DNA of 64,000 bases. Origin: Streptomyces nojiriensis (lineage in GTDB: Bacteria; Actinomycetota; Actinomycetes; Streptomycetales; Streptomycetaceae). The translations under genes and the position numbers were made by a program. Positions 25,801-34,387 of this stretch are shown in pieces; position 1 is the stretch's first letter; each line of letters opens with the position of its first letter. Where the stretch lies: positions 7,687,501-7,751,500 of the forward strand of contig NZ_CP071139.1 in assembly GCF_017639205.1 (NCBI RefSeq), given 5' to 3'. Below the pieces are notes generated by a model. The model searched no databases. It saw only the letters and a program-made list of their open reading frames with translations, and was not told where the DNA came from.

Positions 25801-26734
25801 TTACGGGCGTACCTGCCGGGCTGCCTGAGCGGGTGGGGCGATCATGATTTCGCTTCCGAGGCGGGTGTCCTTGTACAGGGTGGTCTCGCCGTCGTTCCAG
25901 CGGATGATCAGGTCGTTGGTGAGTCCGTCACCCGTGTACTGGCCGGTGGTCATGATGACGCTGTGGGTCCAGGTCTTGTCGGGGCCGTGGATGGGCTGCT
26001 CGCTGCCGAGGCCGCCGGTGGTGGTGCCGACGTGGTTGTTGAGCGCGCCGCTGGACCAGCGGACCATCAGGTCGGTCACGTAGGTGGCGGCGTTGAAGCG
26101 GCCGGCGGCGATCTGGGTGGCGTGGCTCCAGATGGATCCGGAGGCCGCCATCTCGGTTCCCCCGTCGAGGCCGTGGGAGCCGACGTCGCCGTGCAGGGTC
26201 ATCCGCGTCGTCCCAGCGCACCATGAGGTCGAACTGGTTGGAGCTGGTGAAGTCGCCGGCCGTGATGGTGGCGACCGGCTTCCAGTCTGCGTTGGGTGCC
26301 AGGAGCTGGCGCTCGGGGCGGAATCCGCCGTTGCCGTCGCCGGGGTAGAGGGTGCCTTCGCCGTCGGTCCAGATGACGAGCAGGTCGCTGTGCCCGGTGC
26401 CGGAGAAGTCTCCGGAGGCTATCTGCTTGGCATGCTTCCACGTCTCGCCGCTGCCGGGCAGGACGGGGTCGTCCGCCGGAGGCTGGTAGGAGCCGCGATG
26501 GACGTTCTTCGGTCCGATGCCGTTGTCGGCGTCGTTGTAGAGGTCTTGGGCGTCCTTGCCGCCGCCCATGCCGCCGACGTTCCCCATGACCTGTCCGGTG
26601 CGTGCCGAGGCGTTGTACCCCTTTGATCCATGGGCCGCCGGAGACGTCCGGCCCGTGGACGCAACCGCAGTGAAGCCGTTACCCGGCTCATCCTCGTCCT
26701 CGGCCCGAGACTCGGCCGGCGCCCCCGCAGGCAC
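25801..26734 (-). pseudogene. VCBS/FG-GAP-repeat protein, frameshifted and N-terminally truncated
   Basis: Repeats of the form TxGDFxxxxxxDLMVRWDDGExTLYxGD occur five to six times. Copies are at about 26390 (ASGDFSGTGHSDLLVIWTDG), 26250 (TAGDFTSSNQFDLMVRWDD), 26090 (AAGRFNAATYVTDLMVRW) and 25900 (TTGQYTGDGLTNDLIIRW). These are VCBS/FG-GAP beta-propeller blades seen in secreted Streptomyces proteins. Near 26205-26215 the frame changes: DDA replaces the expected DDGE, consistent with loss of two bases, so one reading frame is broken. No signal peptide or convincing start precedes the first blade. Most likely a decaying secreted-protein gene. Confidence 0.6.
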
Positions 26735-26748
26735 CCCCGAGGCGTGAC

Positions 26749-26868
26749 ACCTTCGACGGGCTGGCCATGGTCGGAACGTTCTGCTTCGACGGCCGGCCCC
26801 TCAACGGCAAGAGCACGTACTGCGCGGGCAGCGTCATACGCGACCCACCCCGCTGGGGGCCGGGGTGA
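26749..26868 (+). pseudogene. Remnant of a trypsin-like secreted serine protease
   Basis: The plus-strand frame around 26755-26868 reads DTFDGLAMVGTFCFDGRP then STYCAGSVIRDP. This resembles the start of the mature domain of Streptomyces trypsin-like proteases (VGxxF...CTASVV), just before the His-bearing TAAHC box. It stops at TGA before that box, and upstream it is out of frame with a plausible pro-region (GAPAGTPEA). Only a fragment remains; the call is tentative. Confidence 0.3.
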
Positions 26869-26989
26869 GGAGGGGGTCCTGAGCGAGGCGATAGCGCAGA
26901 AAACGAGACGTAATAGTCCGTCATTTCGACGAGGGAGCAGACTGTGTATCGGTTTGAAAGATCGTCAATGGAAATGAAAAAGGGTTCAA

Positions 26990-27877
26990 ATGGGCGTGAA
27001 TTGGATGAAGATCGGTCTGGCCGCCTCGCTTGCGCTGGTGCTGTCCGGGATGTCAGGCGGCGCCTTAGCGGCGCCCGCCGCGGATCCGCCCCGGCCCATG
27101 CCCAGTGGTGCGGAGCTGCCTGTGACGCGGGGGGAGCGGATCAGCGTTTCGACCGAGGCGATGGTCTCCGGGGACGCCCGGAACGGTGTCCGGGTGGTCT
27201 CCCCCGCCTTCGTGGCGGACGGGACCCTGCGCATGGACGACCGACTCCTCACGGCAGTCGTGACGGTGTCCTGCGCGGCCGCTCCCGGTTCCTACGAGGT
27301 GCGGTTCGGCTCGCCCGTCGGCGACGAGAACGTGTCCAAGATCGACCGGTTGTGGGGGAGCGTGCGGGTGGCACCGGCTGAAGCGGCGGAACGGGAGGCG
27401 TGCGAACGGCGGGTGGCGGAACTGCCGCCGGTGTCCCAGGAAGAGCGCTGGCCCGAGGACATCGGATGGCCTGCGACACCGTGGGACGTGCGTTCGGTGC
27501 GGGCCGGGGAGCGGATGACGGCCTCGGACGGCGTCGCCATGGCGAGCGACGGGGAGGTCACGCTGTCATCCCCCGCCTTCACGCGGTCGGAGGTGATGCG
27601 CGGTGCGAAACTGGTGTCCGCCGTCGTTCGGATCCGGTGCGACGCGCAGCCCGGGCTCTACGCCGTGCGCTGGAACGAGCGGGGCAGGAAGGCGAAGATC
27701 TGGGCCCGCTACAGGGTGGTGGACACCGCAGCCCCGGGCTGCCAGGACCCGGTGGCCGCACCCCAGGCGAGCGCGGTCCGGCGGGCGGCTCCCTGGCTGC
27801 TTGGCGGCGCGGCGGCTCTGACCGCATCGGGCGCCGTCGGCTATGCCTACCTCCGGCGCCGTAAGGCTTCCCGCTGA
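26990..27877 (+). CDS. Secreted protein with two related beta domains and C-terminal membrane anchor
   Basis: A 295-residue surface protein. A signal peptide (MKIGLAASLALVLSGMSGGALA) is followed by two copies of a roughly 90-residue domain. Each has the pattern ERxxxSxxAMxSx...VxxxSPAF...VxxxVxxxCxAxPGxYxVRxxx, at about residues 45-110 and 170-240. A transmembrane stretch (APWLLGGAAALTASGAVGYAYL) and an RRRK tail end it. The ATG has AAGGG five bases upstream, in an unusually AT-rich leader. It resembles the single-domain surface proteins at 55976 and 56592. Function unknown; likely envelope-displayed. Confidence 0.75.
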   Translation: MGVNWMKIGLAASLALVLSGMSGGALAAPAADPPRPMPSGAELPVTRGERISVSTEAMVSGDARNGVRVVSPAFVADGTLRMDDRLLTAVVTVSCAAAPGSYEVRFGSPVGDENVSKIDRLWGSVRVAPAEAAEREACERRVAELPPVSQEERWPEDIGWPATPWDVRSVRAGERMTASDGVAMASDGEVTLSSPAFTRSEVMRGAKLVSAVVRIRCDAQPGLYAVRWNERGRKAKIWARYRVVDTAAPGCQDPVAAPQASAVRRAAPWLLGGAAALTASGAVGYAYLRRRKASR

Positions 27878-28147
27878 CGCCGGTGGTGCTGTTCCCCCGG
27901 TGAGGGATCCACGCCCATCTCAACGCGGCGTGGCTCAGCGGAAGTACGTGCGGCCGCAGGGGCGGAGCCCGGCATTTCGGTTTTGGCTACGGCCGAAAAA
28001 GTCTGAGCCGACGGTGCGGCGGTATCCAGTACGTCACAGCGGCTTGAAATCGCTTACCTTTTCGCGTTCGCGCGGTGGATGGTTGAGTACGGGCATGCAG
28101 GTCACCGTCGGCGGCGCATCTCGGCTCCGATTTTGAGAGGTTGCGGA
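27878..28147 (+). promoter_or_regulatory. Intergenic leader before the small membrane protein gene
   Basis: A 270-base AT-richer gap. No gene is seen. It must hold the promoter for the small membrane protein at 28148, since the upstream gene ends at 27877. No clear operator or riboswitch was found; short imperfect inverted repeats occur near 28040-28070 around a CGCG-rich stretch. Confidence 0.3.
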
Positions 28148-28414
28148 ATGAATGCTCTAACCGCCCTGGCATCGGCTGCTTTCGGCTCCACCGTGTACCT
28201 CGCGACGCTCTCGACCGTGACATGGCTGAACCGGCTGGCCCCGCGTGCCAAAGTCACGGGCCTGCTCGTGACCGGCATGGTTCTGTGCGCAGTCATCGGG
28301 ATCACCGCGTTCGCGAGCCAGAGCGTCGTGCTCGGGTTCATCGTGGGCGCCGGCCTGACACCACCCGTACACCGGTGGATCCTGCAACTGCGCAAGCCGG
28401 TCGCCGGTTCTTGA
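28148..28414 (+). CDS. Small integral membrane protein
   Basis: An 88-residue protein with about two to three membrane segments: ALTALASAAFGSTVYLATLST, TGLLVTGMVLCAVIGITAFA and SVVLGFIVGAGLTPPVH, ending in a basic tail. The ATG at 28148 has GAGAGG seven to eight bases upstream. It is followed directly by a transposase remnant. No family recognised. The codon bias is a little less extreme than in the flanks. Confidence 0.6.
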   Translation: MNALTALASAAFGSTVYLATLSTVTWLNRLAPRAKVTGLLVTGMVLCAVIGITAFASQSVVLGFIVGAGLTPPVHRWILQLRKPVAGS

Positions 28415-28469
28415 CCTTCCGGCTCGCGGCCCTGCAGATCTTGCCGCTGGTCGCACTCGCCGGTGTCCT

Positions 28470-28790
28470 TGGGGCTGCGGGCCCGTTCGACGGACGCCCG
28501 CAGGGCCTCGATGAGGTACACGGCGCCCTGCCGCGATCGTCCGAGGGCTCGTTCGTCGAGCCCCCTTCGGCGGCGGCATGCGGGTGGGCCCGCACGATCG
28601 GGGAGTCGATCGCGACCAGCTGGTCCACTTCACTCCATGGTGTGCCGCGGCCGCACCGCCCGGGCGGGTCCCGCCGTGGCGCACCGGTGCGGAATGTGAA
28701 CACGGTGCCTTCGAGTACCTGACGGTGATCACGCCACCGGCCAACAACGGCGCGATCACCGCCCACGCGGCATCGGACGACTCGGCTTCC
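28470..28790 (-). pseudogene. IS5-type transposase remnant
   Basis: Minus-strand pieces of an IS5/IS4-group transposase in two phases: DAAWAVIAPLL (near 28780), then DHRQVLEGTVFTFRTGAPRRD and LVAIDSPIVRAHPHAA. The last is the first catalytic Asp (DSTxVRAH). About 40 residues between the RDLP-like block and the DS block are missing, and a frameshift separates the first two pieces. No second Asp or Glu region was found. No terminal inverted repeats were recognised. It is an old insertion debris between the small membrane protein gene and gnd. Confidence 0.7.
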
Positions 28791-28850
28791 CCCACGACCG
28801 GACCGACGACCCGTCGATGGGCAAGACGCCCGCCTGGTACGACGAGCGGT

Positions 28851-30296
28851 CTACGACGTGCGGACCTCGGAGCGGTCGCCGCTCCAGAGGGTGTGGAACG
28901 AGCCCTCGCGGTCGGTCCGCCGGTAGGTGTGCGCGCCGAAGAAGTCACGCTGCCCCTGGGTGAGGGCCGCGGGCAGCCGCTCCGCGCGCAGCGCGTCGTA
29001 GTAGGCCAGTGAGGCCGCGAAGGCGGGGACCGGGATGCCCTGGCGCACCGCCGCCACCAGCACGGACCGCCAGCCGTCCTGGGCGGCCGCGATCTCCTCG
29101 GCGAAGTGCGCGTCCGCCAGCAGGCTCGGCAGCTTCGGCCGCGCGTCGTACGCCGCCCGGATCCGGTCCAGGAACGCGGCCCGGATGATGCATCCGCCGC
29201 GCCACAGCGAGGCCACGGCGCCCAGGTCCACGTTCCAGCCGTACTCCTCGCTGCCGGCCCGGATCTGGTGGAAGCCCTGGGTGTACGAGACGATCTTCGA
29301 CGCGTACAGCGCCTGCTCCACCTCGGCGGCGAAGGCCTCCGCCGCCTCCGGCGCGAGTGCGGCGGCCTTCGGGCCCGCGAGCCCCCGGGCGGCACCGCGC
29401 AGGTCCGTGTGGCCCGAGACCGCGCGGGCGAAGACCGCCTCGGCGATCCCCGACACCGGTACCCCGAGGTCGAGGGCGATCTGCACGGTCCAGCGGCCGG
29501 TCCCCTTCTGCTCGGCGGCGTCGGCCACCACGTCGACGTACGGGAGCCCGCTCGCGGGGTCCGTGTGGGCGAGCACCTCCGCCGTGATCTCGATCAGGTA
29601 CGAGTTCAGGCGCCCCCGGTTCCACGCCCGGAAGGTCTCCGCGATCTTCGCGGGGGAGTAGCCCGCGACCTCGCGCAACAGGTGGTAGGCCTCGGCGATG
29701 AGCTGCATGTCGGCGTACTCGATGCCGTTGTGCACCATCTTGACGAAGTGTCCGGCGCCGTCGGGCCCCACGTGCGAGGTGCACGGCGTGCCGTCGGCGG
29801 CCTTCGCGGAGATCTTCTCCAGCAGCGGCCCGAGGGAGGCGTACGACGTGGTCGAGCCGCCCGGCATGATGCTGGGGCCCAGCAGCGCGCCCTCCTCGCC
29901 GCCGGAGATGCCCACACCCACGAAGTGCAGGCCCCGCGACCGCAGTTCCCGCTCGCGGCGCCGGGTGTCCTCGAAGTGCGCGTTGCCGCCGTCGATGATG
30001 ACGTCGCCCTCCTCCAGGAGCGGGGCGAACTCGCGGATCACCGCATCGGTCGGCTCCCCGGCCTTCACCATGATGACGATGCGCCGGGGGCGCTCCAGCG
30101 CGTCGACGAACTCCTTCGCCGACTCCGCCGCCACGAAGGAGCCCTCGTGCCCGAACTCCTCGACCAGCGCGGTGGTCTTGGCGGCGGTGCGGTTGTGGAC
30201 GGCGACGGTGAACCCGTTGCGGGCGAAGTTGCGGGCGAGGTTGCTGCCCATGACAGCGAGTCCGGTGACGCCGATCTGGGCTGTGCTGGTGCTCAT
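28851..30296 (-). CDS. gnd: 6-phosphogluconate dehydrogenase (NADP-dependent, decarboxylating)
   Basis: A 481-residue pentose-phosphate enzyme converting 6-phosphogluconate to ribulose-5-phosphate and CO2 with NADPH. The Rossmann start is IGVTGLAVMGSNLARNFARNGF, then VIIDGGNAHFEDTRRRE, the catalytic GVGISGGEEGALLGPSIMPGG and KMVHNGIEYADMQLIAEAY with Lys/Asn, and the C-terminal HTYRRTDREGSFHTLWSGDRSE. The length matches long-chain Gnd. The start ATG at 30296 was chosen over a longer frame, whose N-terminus is not conserved. No zwf or other pathway gene is adjacent. Confidence 0.95.
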   Translation of the reverse strand: MSTSTAQIGVTGLAVMGSNLARNFARNGFTVAVHNRTAAKTTALVEEFGHEGSFVAAESAKEFVDALERPRRIVIMVKAGEPTDAVIREFAPLLEEGDVIIDGGNAHFEDTRRRERELRSRGLHFVGVGISGGEEGALLGPSIMPGGSTTSYASLGPLLEKISAKAADGTPCTSHVGPDGAGHFVKMVHNGIEYADMQLIAEAYHLLREVAGYSPAKIAETFRAWNRGRLNSYLIEITAEVLAHTDPASGLPYVDVVADAAEQKGTGRWTVQIALDLGVPVSGIAEAVFARAVSGHTDLRGAARGLAGPKAAALAPEAAEAFAAEVEQALYASKIVSYTQGFHQIRAGSEEYGWNVDLGAVASLWRGGCIIRAAFLDRIRAAYDARPKLPSLLADAHFAEEIAAAQDGWRSVLVAAVRQGIPVPAFAASLAYYDALRAERLPAALTQGQRDFFGAHTYRRTDREGSFHTLWSGDRSEVRTS

Positions 30297-30492
30297 CGGT
30301 GCGCTCCTGCTTGCTTCGGTGTGCCTTCGGTGGGCGGGGAGCACCGAAGCTACCCCCACGCGGACCCCGGTGGATCTTTTACTCACGGAGATACAGTCAA
30401 GTTCCTTTGGCATGCGCCCCGTTGCGCCTCTTGTCACGCTGTGATCGCGACGTTAAGTTGTGCGGTTCCTGATGTCTTCGATGGGGGCTCCC

Positions 30493-31740
30493 ATGGGTGT
30501 ACGGGGCCGGCACCGCCGGTATCAGCCGAGCAGCATCAACCGGGCCTCACTGGCCGTGACCGCCGGCGGGGCCGGGATCGCGCTCCCGCTGATCGGGGCC
30601 GGCGTCGCCCACGGGGCCTCCGTGGACACGTGGAACAAGGTCGCTTCCTGCGAGTCGACGAACAACTGGCGCATCAACACCGGCAACGGCTACTACGGCG
30701 GCCTCCAGTTCAGCCAGAGCACCTGGCGGGCCTTCGGCGGCACCGCCTACGCCCCGCGCGCCGACCTGGCCACCAAGGACCAGCAGATCGCGGTCGCGGA
30801 GAAGGTGCTCAAGGGGCAGGGGCCCGGCGCCTGGCCCAACTGCGGGAAGCAGGCCGGACTCACGCGCAGCGGCCCGGCGCCCGCCGTCACCCCGCAGACG
30901 CAGACACAGGTCCAGGTACAGGCTCCCGTGGTGCGGACGGCCCCGGAGCAGGGCACCGGACCACGCCCGACGGGGACCTCCGTCCTGCCGAACCCGTACG
31001 TCGTCGCGCCCGGCGACTCGCTCTCCGCGATCGCCACCGACCAGCACGTCGAGGGCGGCTGGCAGGCGCTGTACGAGACCAACCGGACCACCATCGGCGG
31101 CAACCCGAACCTGATCTTCCCCGGCCAGCGGCTCACCCTGCGGGTCACCACGGCGCCGGCCCTGCCGCCGCCGCCCAGGCAGGACCCCGAGAAGCCGCCG
31201 CGGACCGCCGACCCGGTGACCCCCGTGGAGCCGACCGCCGAGAAGCCCGCCGAGAAGCCCGCGCCCAAGCCCGCCGAGAAGCCGGCCGAGAAGCCAGCCC
31301 CGGAGCCCGCCTCAGCGCAGCAGAAGCCGGATGCGGGCGGATTCTCCGCCCCCGTCGACGCGGCCCTCGGCACCGCGTACCGCGTCTCGGGATCCTCCTG
31401 GTCCAGCGGCTACCACACGGGCGTCGACTTCCCGGTGGCGACCGGCACCACCGTCAAGTCGGTGGGGCCCGGCGAGATCGTCTCCGCCGGCTGGGCCGGG
31501 GCCTACGGCTACCAGGTCGTCATCCGGCACACCGACGGCCGGTACTCCCAGTACGCCCACCTCTCCGCGCTCGGCGTCAAGGCCGGCCAGCAGGTCTCCG
31601 GAGGCCAGCGCATCGGCCGCTCCGGCTCGACCGGCAACACCACGGGCCCGCACCTGCACTTCGAGATGCGCACGGGACCCGGCTACGGATCCGATATCGA
31701 CCCGCTCAAGTACCTCCGCGGCCACGGGGTCCGCATCTGA
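30493..31740 (+). CDS. Secreted Rpf-like/LysM/M23 cell-wall hydrolase
   Basis: About 415 residues. Basic start and signal segment (ASLAVTAGGAGIALPLIGAGVAHGA), then a resuscitation-promoting transglycosylase-like domain (VDTWNKVASCESTNNWRINTGNGYYGGLQFSQ, with catalytic Glu in ASCES). A LysM domain follows (YVVAPGDSLSAIATD...), then a Glu-Lys-Pro repeat linker (EKPAEKPAPKPAEKPAEKP), and an M23 peptidase with HTGVDFPV and PHLHFEMR zinc motifs. It would cleave both glycan and peptide bonds of peptidoglycan during growth or germination. The start at 30493 fits the usual basic leader; a GTG at 30460 is possible. Its last 429 bases are antisense to the DMT permease gene. Confidence 0.9.
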   Translation: MGVRGRHRRYQPSSINRASLAVTAGGAGIALPLIGAGVAHGASVDTWNKVASCESTNNWRINTGNGYYGGLQFSQSTWRAFGGTAYAPRADLATKDQQIAVAEKVLKGQGPGAWPNCGKQAGLTRSGPAPAVTPQTQTQVQVQAPVVRTAPEQGTGPRPTGTSVLPNPYVVAPGDSLSAIATDQHVEGGWQALYETNRTTIGGNPNLIFPGQRLTLRVTTAPALPPPPRQDPEKPPRTADPVTPVEPTAEKPAEKPAPKPAEKPAEKPAPEPASAQQKPDAGGFSAPVDAALGTAYRVSGSSWSSGYHTGVDFPVATGTTVKSVGPGEIVSAGWAGAYGYQVVIRHTDGRYSQYAHLSALGVKAGQQVSGGQRIGRSGSTGNTTGPHLHFEMRTGPGYGSDIDPLKYLRGHGVRI

Positions 31741-32577
31741 CCCGCGCACGTGCGAGGGCACGACGGTGAGCAGGATCAGGCCTGCCGCCGCGAGCGCGGC
31801 GCTGGCCACCGCCGCCGTCGTGCCCGCGGCCCCGTACCGGAAGCCCTCGTCGAACAGCGTGATGCCGACCGTCGCCGCCACCACCGGGTTGACCACCGTC
31901 ACCGTGGCCAGCGGCGCGGTCAGCCCGGCGCCCCGGTAGGCCGCCTGCGACAGCAGCAGCCCGCCGGCCGCCAGTACCGCGATCGCGGCGAGGTCGGGCC
32001 ACCGGCCGGACAGGGCGTCCGGCCCGAAGTCCTCCGCCACCGCCTTGGTGAACACCGAGGCCATGCCGAAGGCCGTACCGGCCGCCGCGGCCAGCAGCAC
32101 GCTGTGCAGCACCGCCCGGTGCATCCGGTGCGCCGCCAGGAACAGCACCAGGACCGCCCCCGCGGTCACCACGAGCAGCACCCGCCGTTCGTCCCCCGCC
32201 AGCGCCTGCCCGGCCCGTCCGTTCCCGCCGGTCAGCGCCAGCAGCCCGGCCAGGCCGACCGTGGCCAGCACCGCCCCGCGCCAGGCGGCCGCGCCCGCCC
32301 GGCGCCGTACGAAGAGGGCCGCCATGGGCAGGGCGAAGACGATGGTCAGGGCGCCCAGCGGCTGGACCAGGCTCAGCGGCCCGTACGCGAGGGCCACCAC
32401 GTGCAGCAGCGCACCGAGGCCGTTCAGCCCCACCGCCACCCACCACACTCCCCGGCGCAGCGGGGCGTACCGGCGGCCCGGCGTGCTCGCCGCGACCCGT
32501 TCCTGGACGATCGCGCCACCCGCGTACGCCAGAGCGGACACGAGGCAGAGCAGGACCGACAGCGCCAGTGCACTCAT
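31312..32577 (-). CDS. DMT/EamA-like membrane transporter with unusual antisense tail
   Basis: A 421-residue frame. The first about 280 residues hold ten hydrophobic segments with the EamA pattern (for example LVSALAYAGGAIVQ, PLSLVQPLGALTIVFALPMAALF, NPVVAATVGITLFDEGFRYG). After ILLTVVPSHVRG, where such proteins normally end, the frame stays open for about 140 residues of low-complexity Ala/Gly/Val/Arg sequence. This tail is read antisense to the M23 hydrolase gene until TGA at 31312. A lost stop codon explains this. Start: ATG 32577, or GTG 32586. Likely an exporter or multidrug-type permease. Confidence 0.7.
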   Translation of the reverse strand: MSALALSVLLCLVSALAYAGGAIVQERVAASTPGRRYAPLRRGVWWVAVGLNGLGALLHVVALAYGPLSLVQPLGALTIVFALPMAALFVRRRAGAAAWRGAVLATVGLAGLLALTGGNGRAGQALAGDERRVLLVVTAGAVLVLFLAAHRMHRAVLHSVLLAAAAGTAFGMASVFTKAVAEDFGPDALSGRWPDLAAIAVLAAGGLLLSQAAYRGAGLTAPLATVTVVNPVVAATVGITLFDEGFRYGAAGTTAAVASAALAAAGLILLTVVPSHVRGSDADPVAAEVLERVDIGSVAGSRAHLEVQVRARGVAGRAGAADALASGDLLAGLDAERGEVGVLGVPAVGVPDDDLVAVGPGPAGGDDLAGPHRLDGGAGRHREVDARVVAAGPGGSRDAVRGAEGRVDGGGESARIRLLLR

Positions 32578-32868
32578 AAGGTCCACAATGCCCGACCCAC
32601 CTGCGCTATTCCTCCGTCCACAGGTGGTGATCAGTCATACTCCAGACGTAGTACGGGAGTACGCAGCGTGGCCTCGCGGGCAGCGGAAAGCGACCCCTTC
32701 CCCGGTCCGGCGGCCACCCTTTCGCCGCGCAGGGTGACGTTCCGTTCGCGGTGGGTGAGGGCGGCGGGAGCGGGTTTGGCTCCGGGCGTATGGGATCCGT
32801 ACAGTTGCCCTTTTGAGGACTTCCGCAGCAGGCGGATGCGGACGAGTGATCAAGGAACGGCAGCGGCA

Positions 32869-34368
32869 ATGACGGTGACCGAAGACAGCCAGGACTACGG
32901 CCACGACTCCGGGCCCGCCTACGGGCCCGGCATCGACCCCGACCGGCTGGCCCTCTGCCTCAGCGTGCTCGACGAGCTGGACAAGCTCGACGTCGACCAC
33001 CCCGACGCGATCACCGTACGCCGCGCCACCGCCGGCCTCTACCGGACGGTCAAGCAGCGCCGCCGCCAAGAGCGCCGCGCCGCCAAGACCGCCAACGACA
33101 AGGCCGTCACCGAGGCCACCGCCACCGGCTCCGCCGAGCGCATCGACGACGAGACCGAGGGCATCCTGCCCTCCTCGGTCACGGAGGCCGGCCGGATCGC
33201 CGGGATACTCCAGCGCCCGCGCTCCTGCTACGTCTGCAAGACGCGGTACGTCGAGGTCGACTACTTCTACCACCAGCTCTGCCCGGGGTGCGCCGCCGAG
33301 AACCGGACCAGGCGGGAGGCCCGCGCCGACCTGACCGGCAAGCGCGCGCTGCTCACCGGCGGCCGGGCCAAGATCGGCATGTACATCGCGCTGCGGCTGC
33401 TGCGCGACGGCGCCCACACCACGATCACCACGCGCTTCCCCAAGGACGCCATCCGCCGCTTCAAGGCGATGGAGGACTCCGCGGACTGGATGCACCGCCT
33501 GGAGGTCGTCGGCATCGACCTGCGCGACCCGGCCCAGTCGGTGGCCCTCGCCGACCAGGTGGCCGCGGCCGGTCCGCTCGACATCCTGATCAACAACGCG
33601 ACGCAGACCGTGCGCCGCCTGCCCAGCGCCTACGCGGCGCTCGTCGAGGGGGAGGCCGCCCCGCTGCCCGCCGGTGAGCTCCCCGCCCACCACGTCATCG
33701 GCGCCTTCAACTCCGGCGCGGTCGACGGCCTGGCGGCGCTGCCCGTCGGGGTGAGCGGGCTCGAGGCGCAGAAGGTCGCCGACCTCGCCCTGGTCGCGGG
33801 CAACGCCAGCCTGGAGCGGCACCTCGCCGGCACGGCCATCGACGCGGGCGGCCTGCTCCCCGACGTCGTCGAGAGCAACACCTGGGTGCAGACCATCGAC
33901 CAGATCTCCCCGGTGGAGCTGCTCGAGACCCAGCTGTGCAACTACACGTCGCCGTTCATCCTGATCAGCGCACTTCGGCCGGCCATGGCGGACGCCGCCC
34001 GGAAGGCGGCCAACGGGCGGGCGTACATCGTCAACGTCTCGGCCATGGAGGGCGTCTTCAGCCGCGGCTACAAGGGTGCGGGGCACCCGAACACCAATGC
34101 CGCCAAGGCCGCGATGAACATGGTGACGCGGACCAGCGGCCAGGAGATGTTCCAGACCGACCGCATCCTGATGACCTCGGTCGACACCGGCTGGATCACC
34201 GACGAGCGTCCGCACTTCGACAAGCTGCGCCTCGCCGAGGAGGGCTTCCACGCCCCGCTCGACCTGGTCGACGGCGCGGCCCGGGTCTACGACCCGATCG
34301 TCCGCGGCGAGGCCGGCGAGGACCTGTTCGGCGTCTTCCTGAAGGACTACGCCCCGGCGAACTGGTAA
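32869..34368 (+). CDS. SDR-family NAD(P)-dependent oxidoreductase with N-terminal zinc-knuckle-like region
   Basis: A 499-residue protein. Residues 1-115 are charged and helical. A CYVCKTRYVEVDYFYHQLCPGC segment at about 124-145 has two CxxC pairs suited to zinc binding. The SDR domain begins at RALLTGGRAKIGMYIALRLL (TGGxxKIG variant of TGxxxGxG), with ILINNATQT (NNAG position). The usual YxxxK is replaced by a HPNTNAAKAAMN stretch lacking the Tyr. It ends with a VDTGWITDERP segment. The ATG has AAGGA about ten bases upstream. Related proteins are known in Streptomyces as unexplained SDRs. Enzyme reaction not known. Confidence 0.8.
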   Translation: MTVTEDSQDYGHDSGPAYGPGIDPDRLALCLSVLDELDKLDVDHPDAITVRRATAGLYRTVKQRRRQERRAAKTANDKAVTEATATGSAERIDDETEGILPSSVTEAGRIAGILQRPRSCYVCKTRYVEVDYFYHQLCPGCAAENRTRREARADLTGKRALLTGGRAKIGMYIALRLLRDGAHTTITTRFPKDAIRRFKAMEDSADWMHRLEVVGIDLRDPAQSVALADQVAAAGPLDILINNATQTVRRLPSAYAALVEGEAAPLPAGELPAHHVIGAFNSGAVDGLAALPVGVSGLEAQKVADLALVAGNASLERHLAGTAIDAGGLLPDVVESNTWVQTIDQISPVELLETQLCNYTSPFILISALRPAMADAARKAANGRAYIVNVSAMEGVFSRGYKGAGHPNTNAAKAAMNMVTRTSGQEMFQTDRILMTSVDTGWITDERPHFDKLRLAEEGFHAPLDLVDGAARVYDPIVRGEAGEDLFGVFLKDYAPANW

Positions 34369-34387
34369 ATCCGGAGCCCCTCCCGTC

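Noticed and set aside
30297..30492. A cyclic-di-AMP (ydaO-type) riboswitch before the Rpf-LysM-M23 gene
   Set aside because: Such leaders occur upstream of similar genes, but the 196-base gap lacks the conserved core I could recognise.
29106..31769. An 887-residue plus-strand frame opposite gnd and running into the wall hydrolase
   Set aside because: Antisense to gnd and out of frame with the real M23 gene; composed of Arg/Gly/Val runs.
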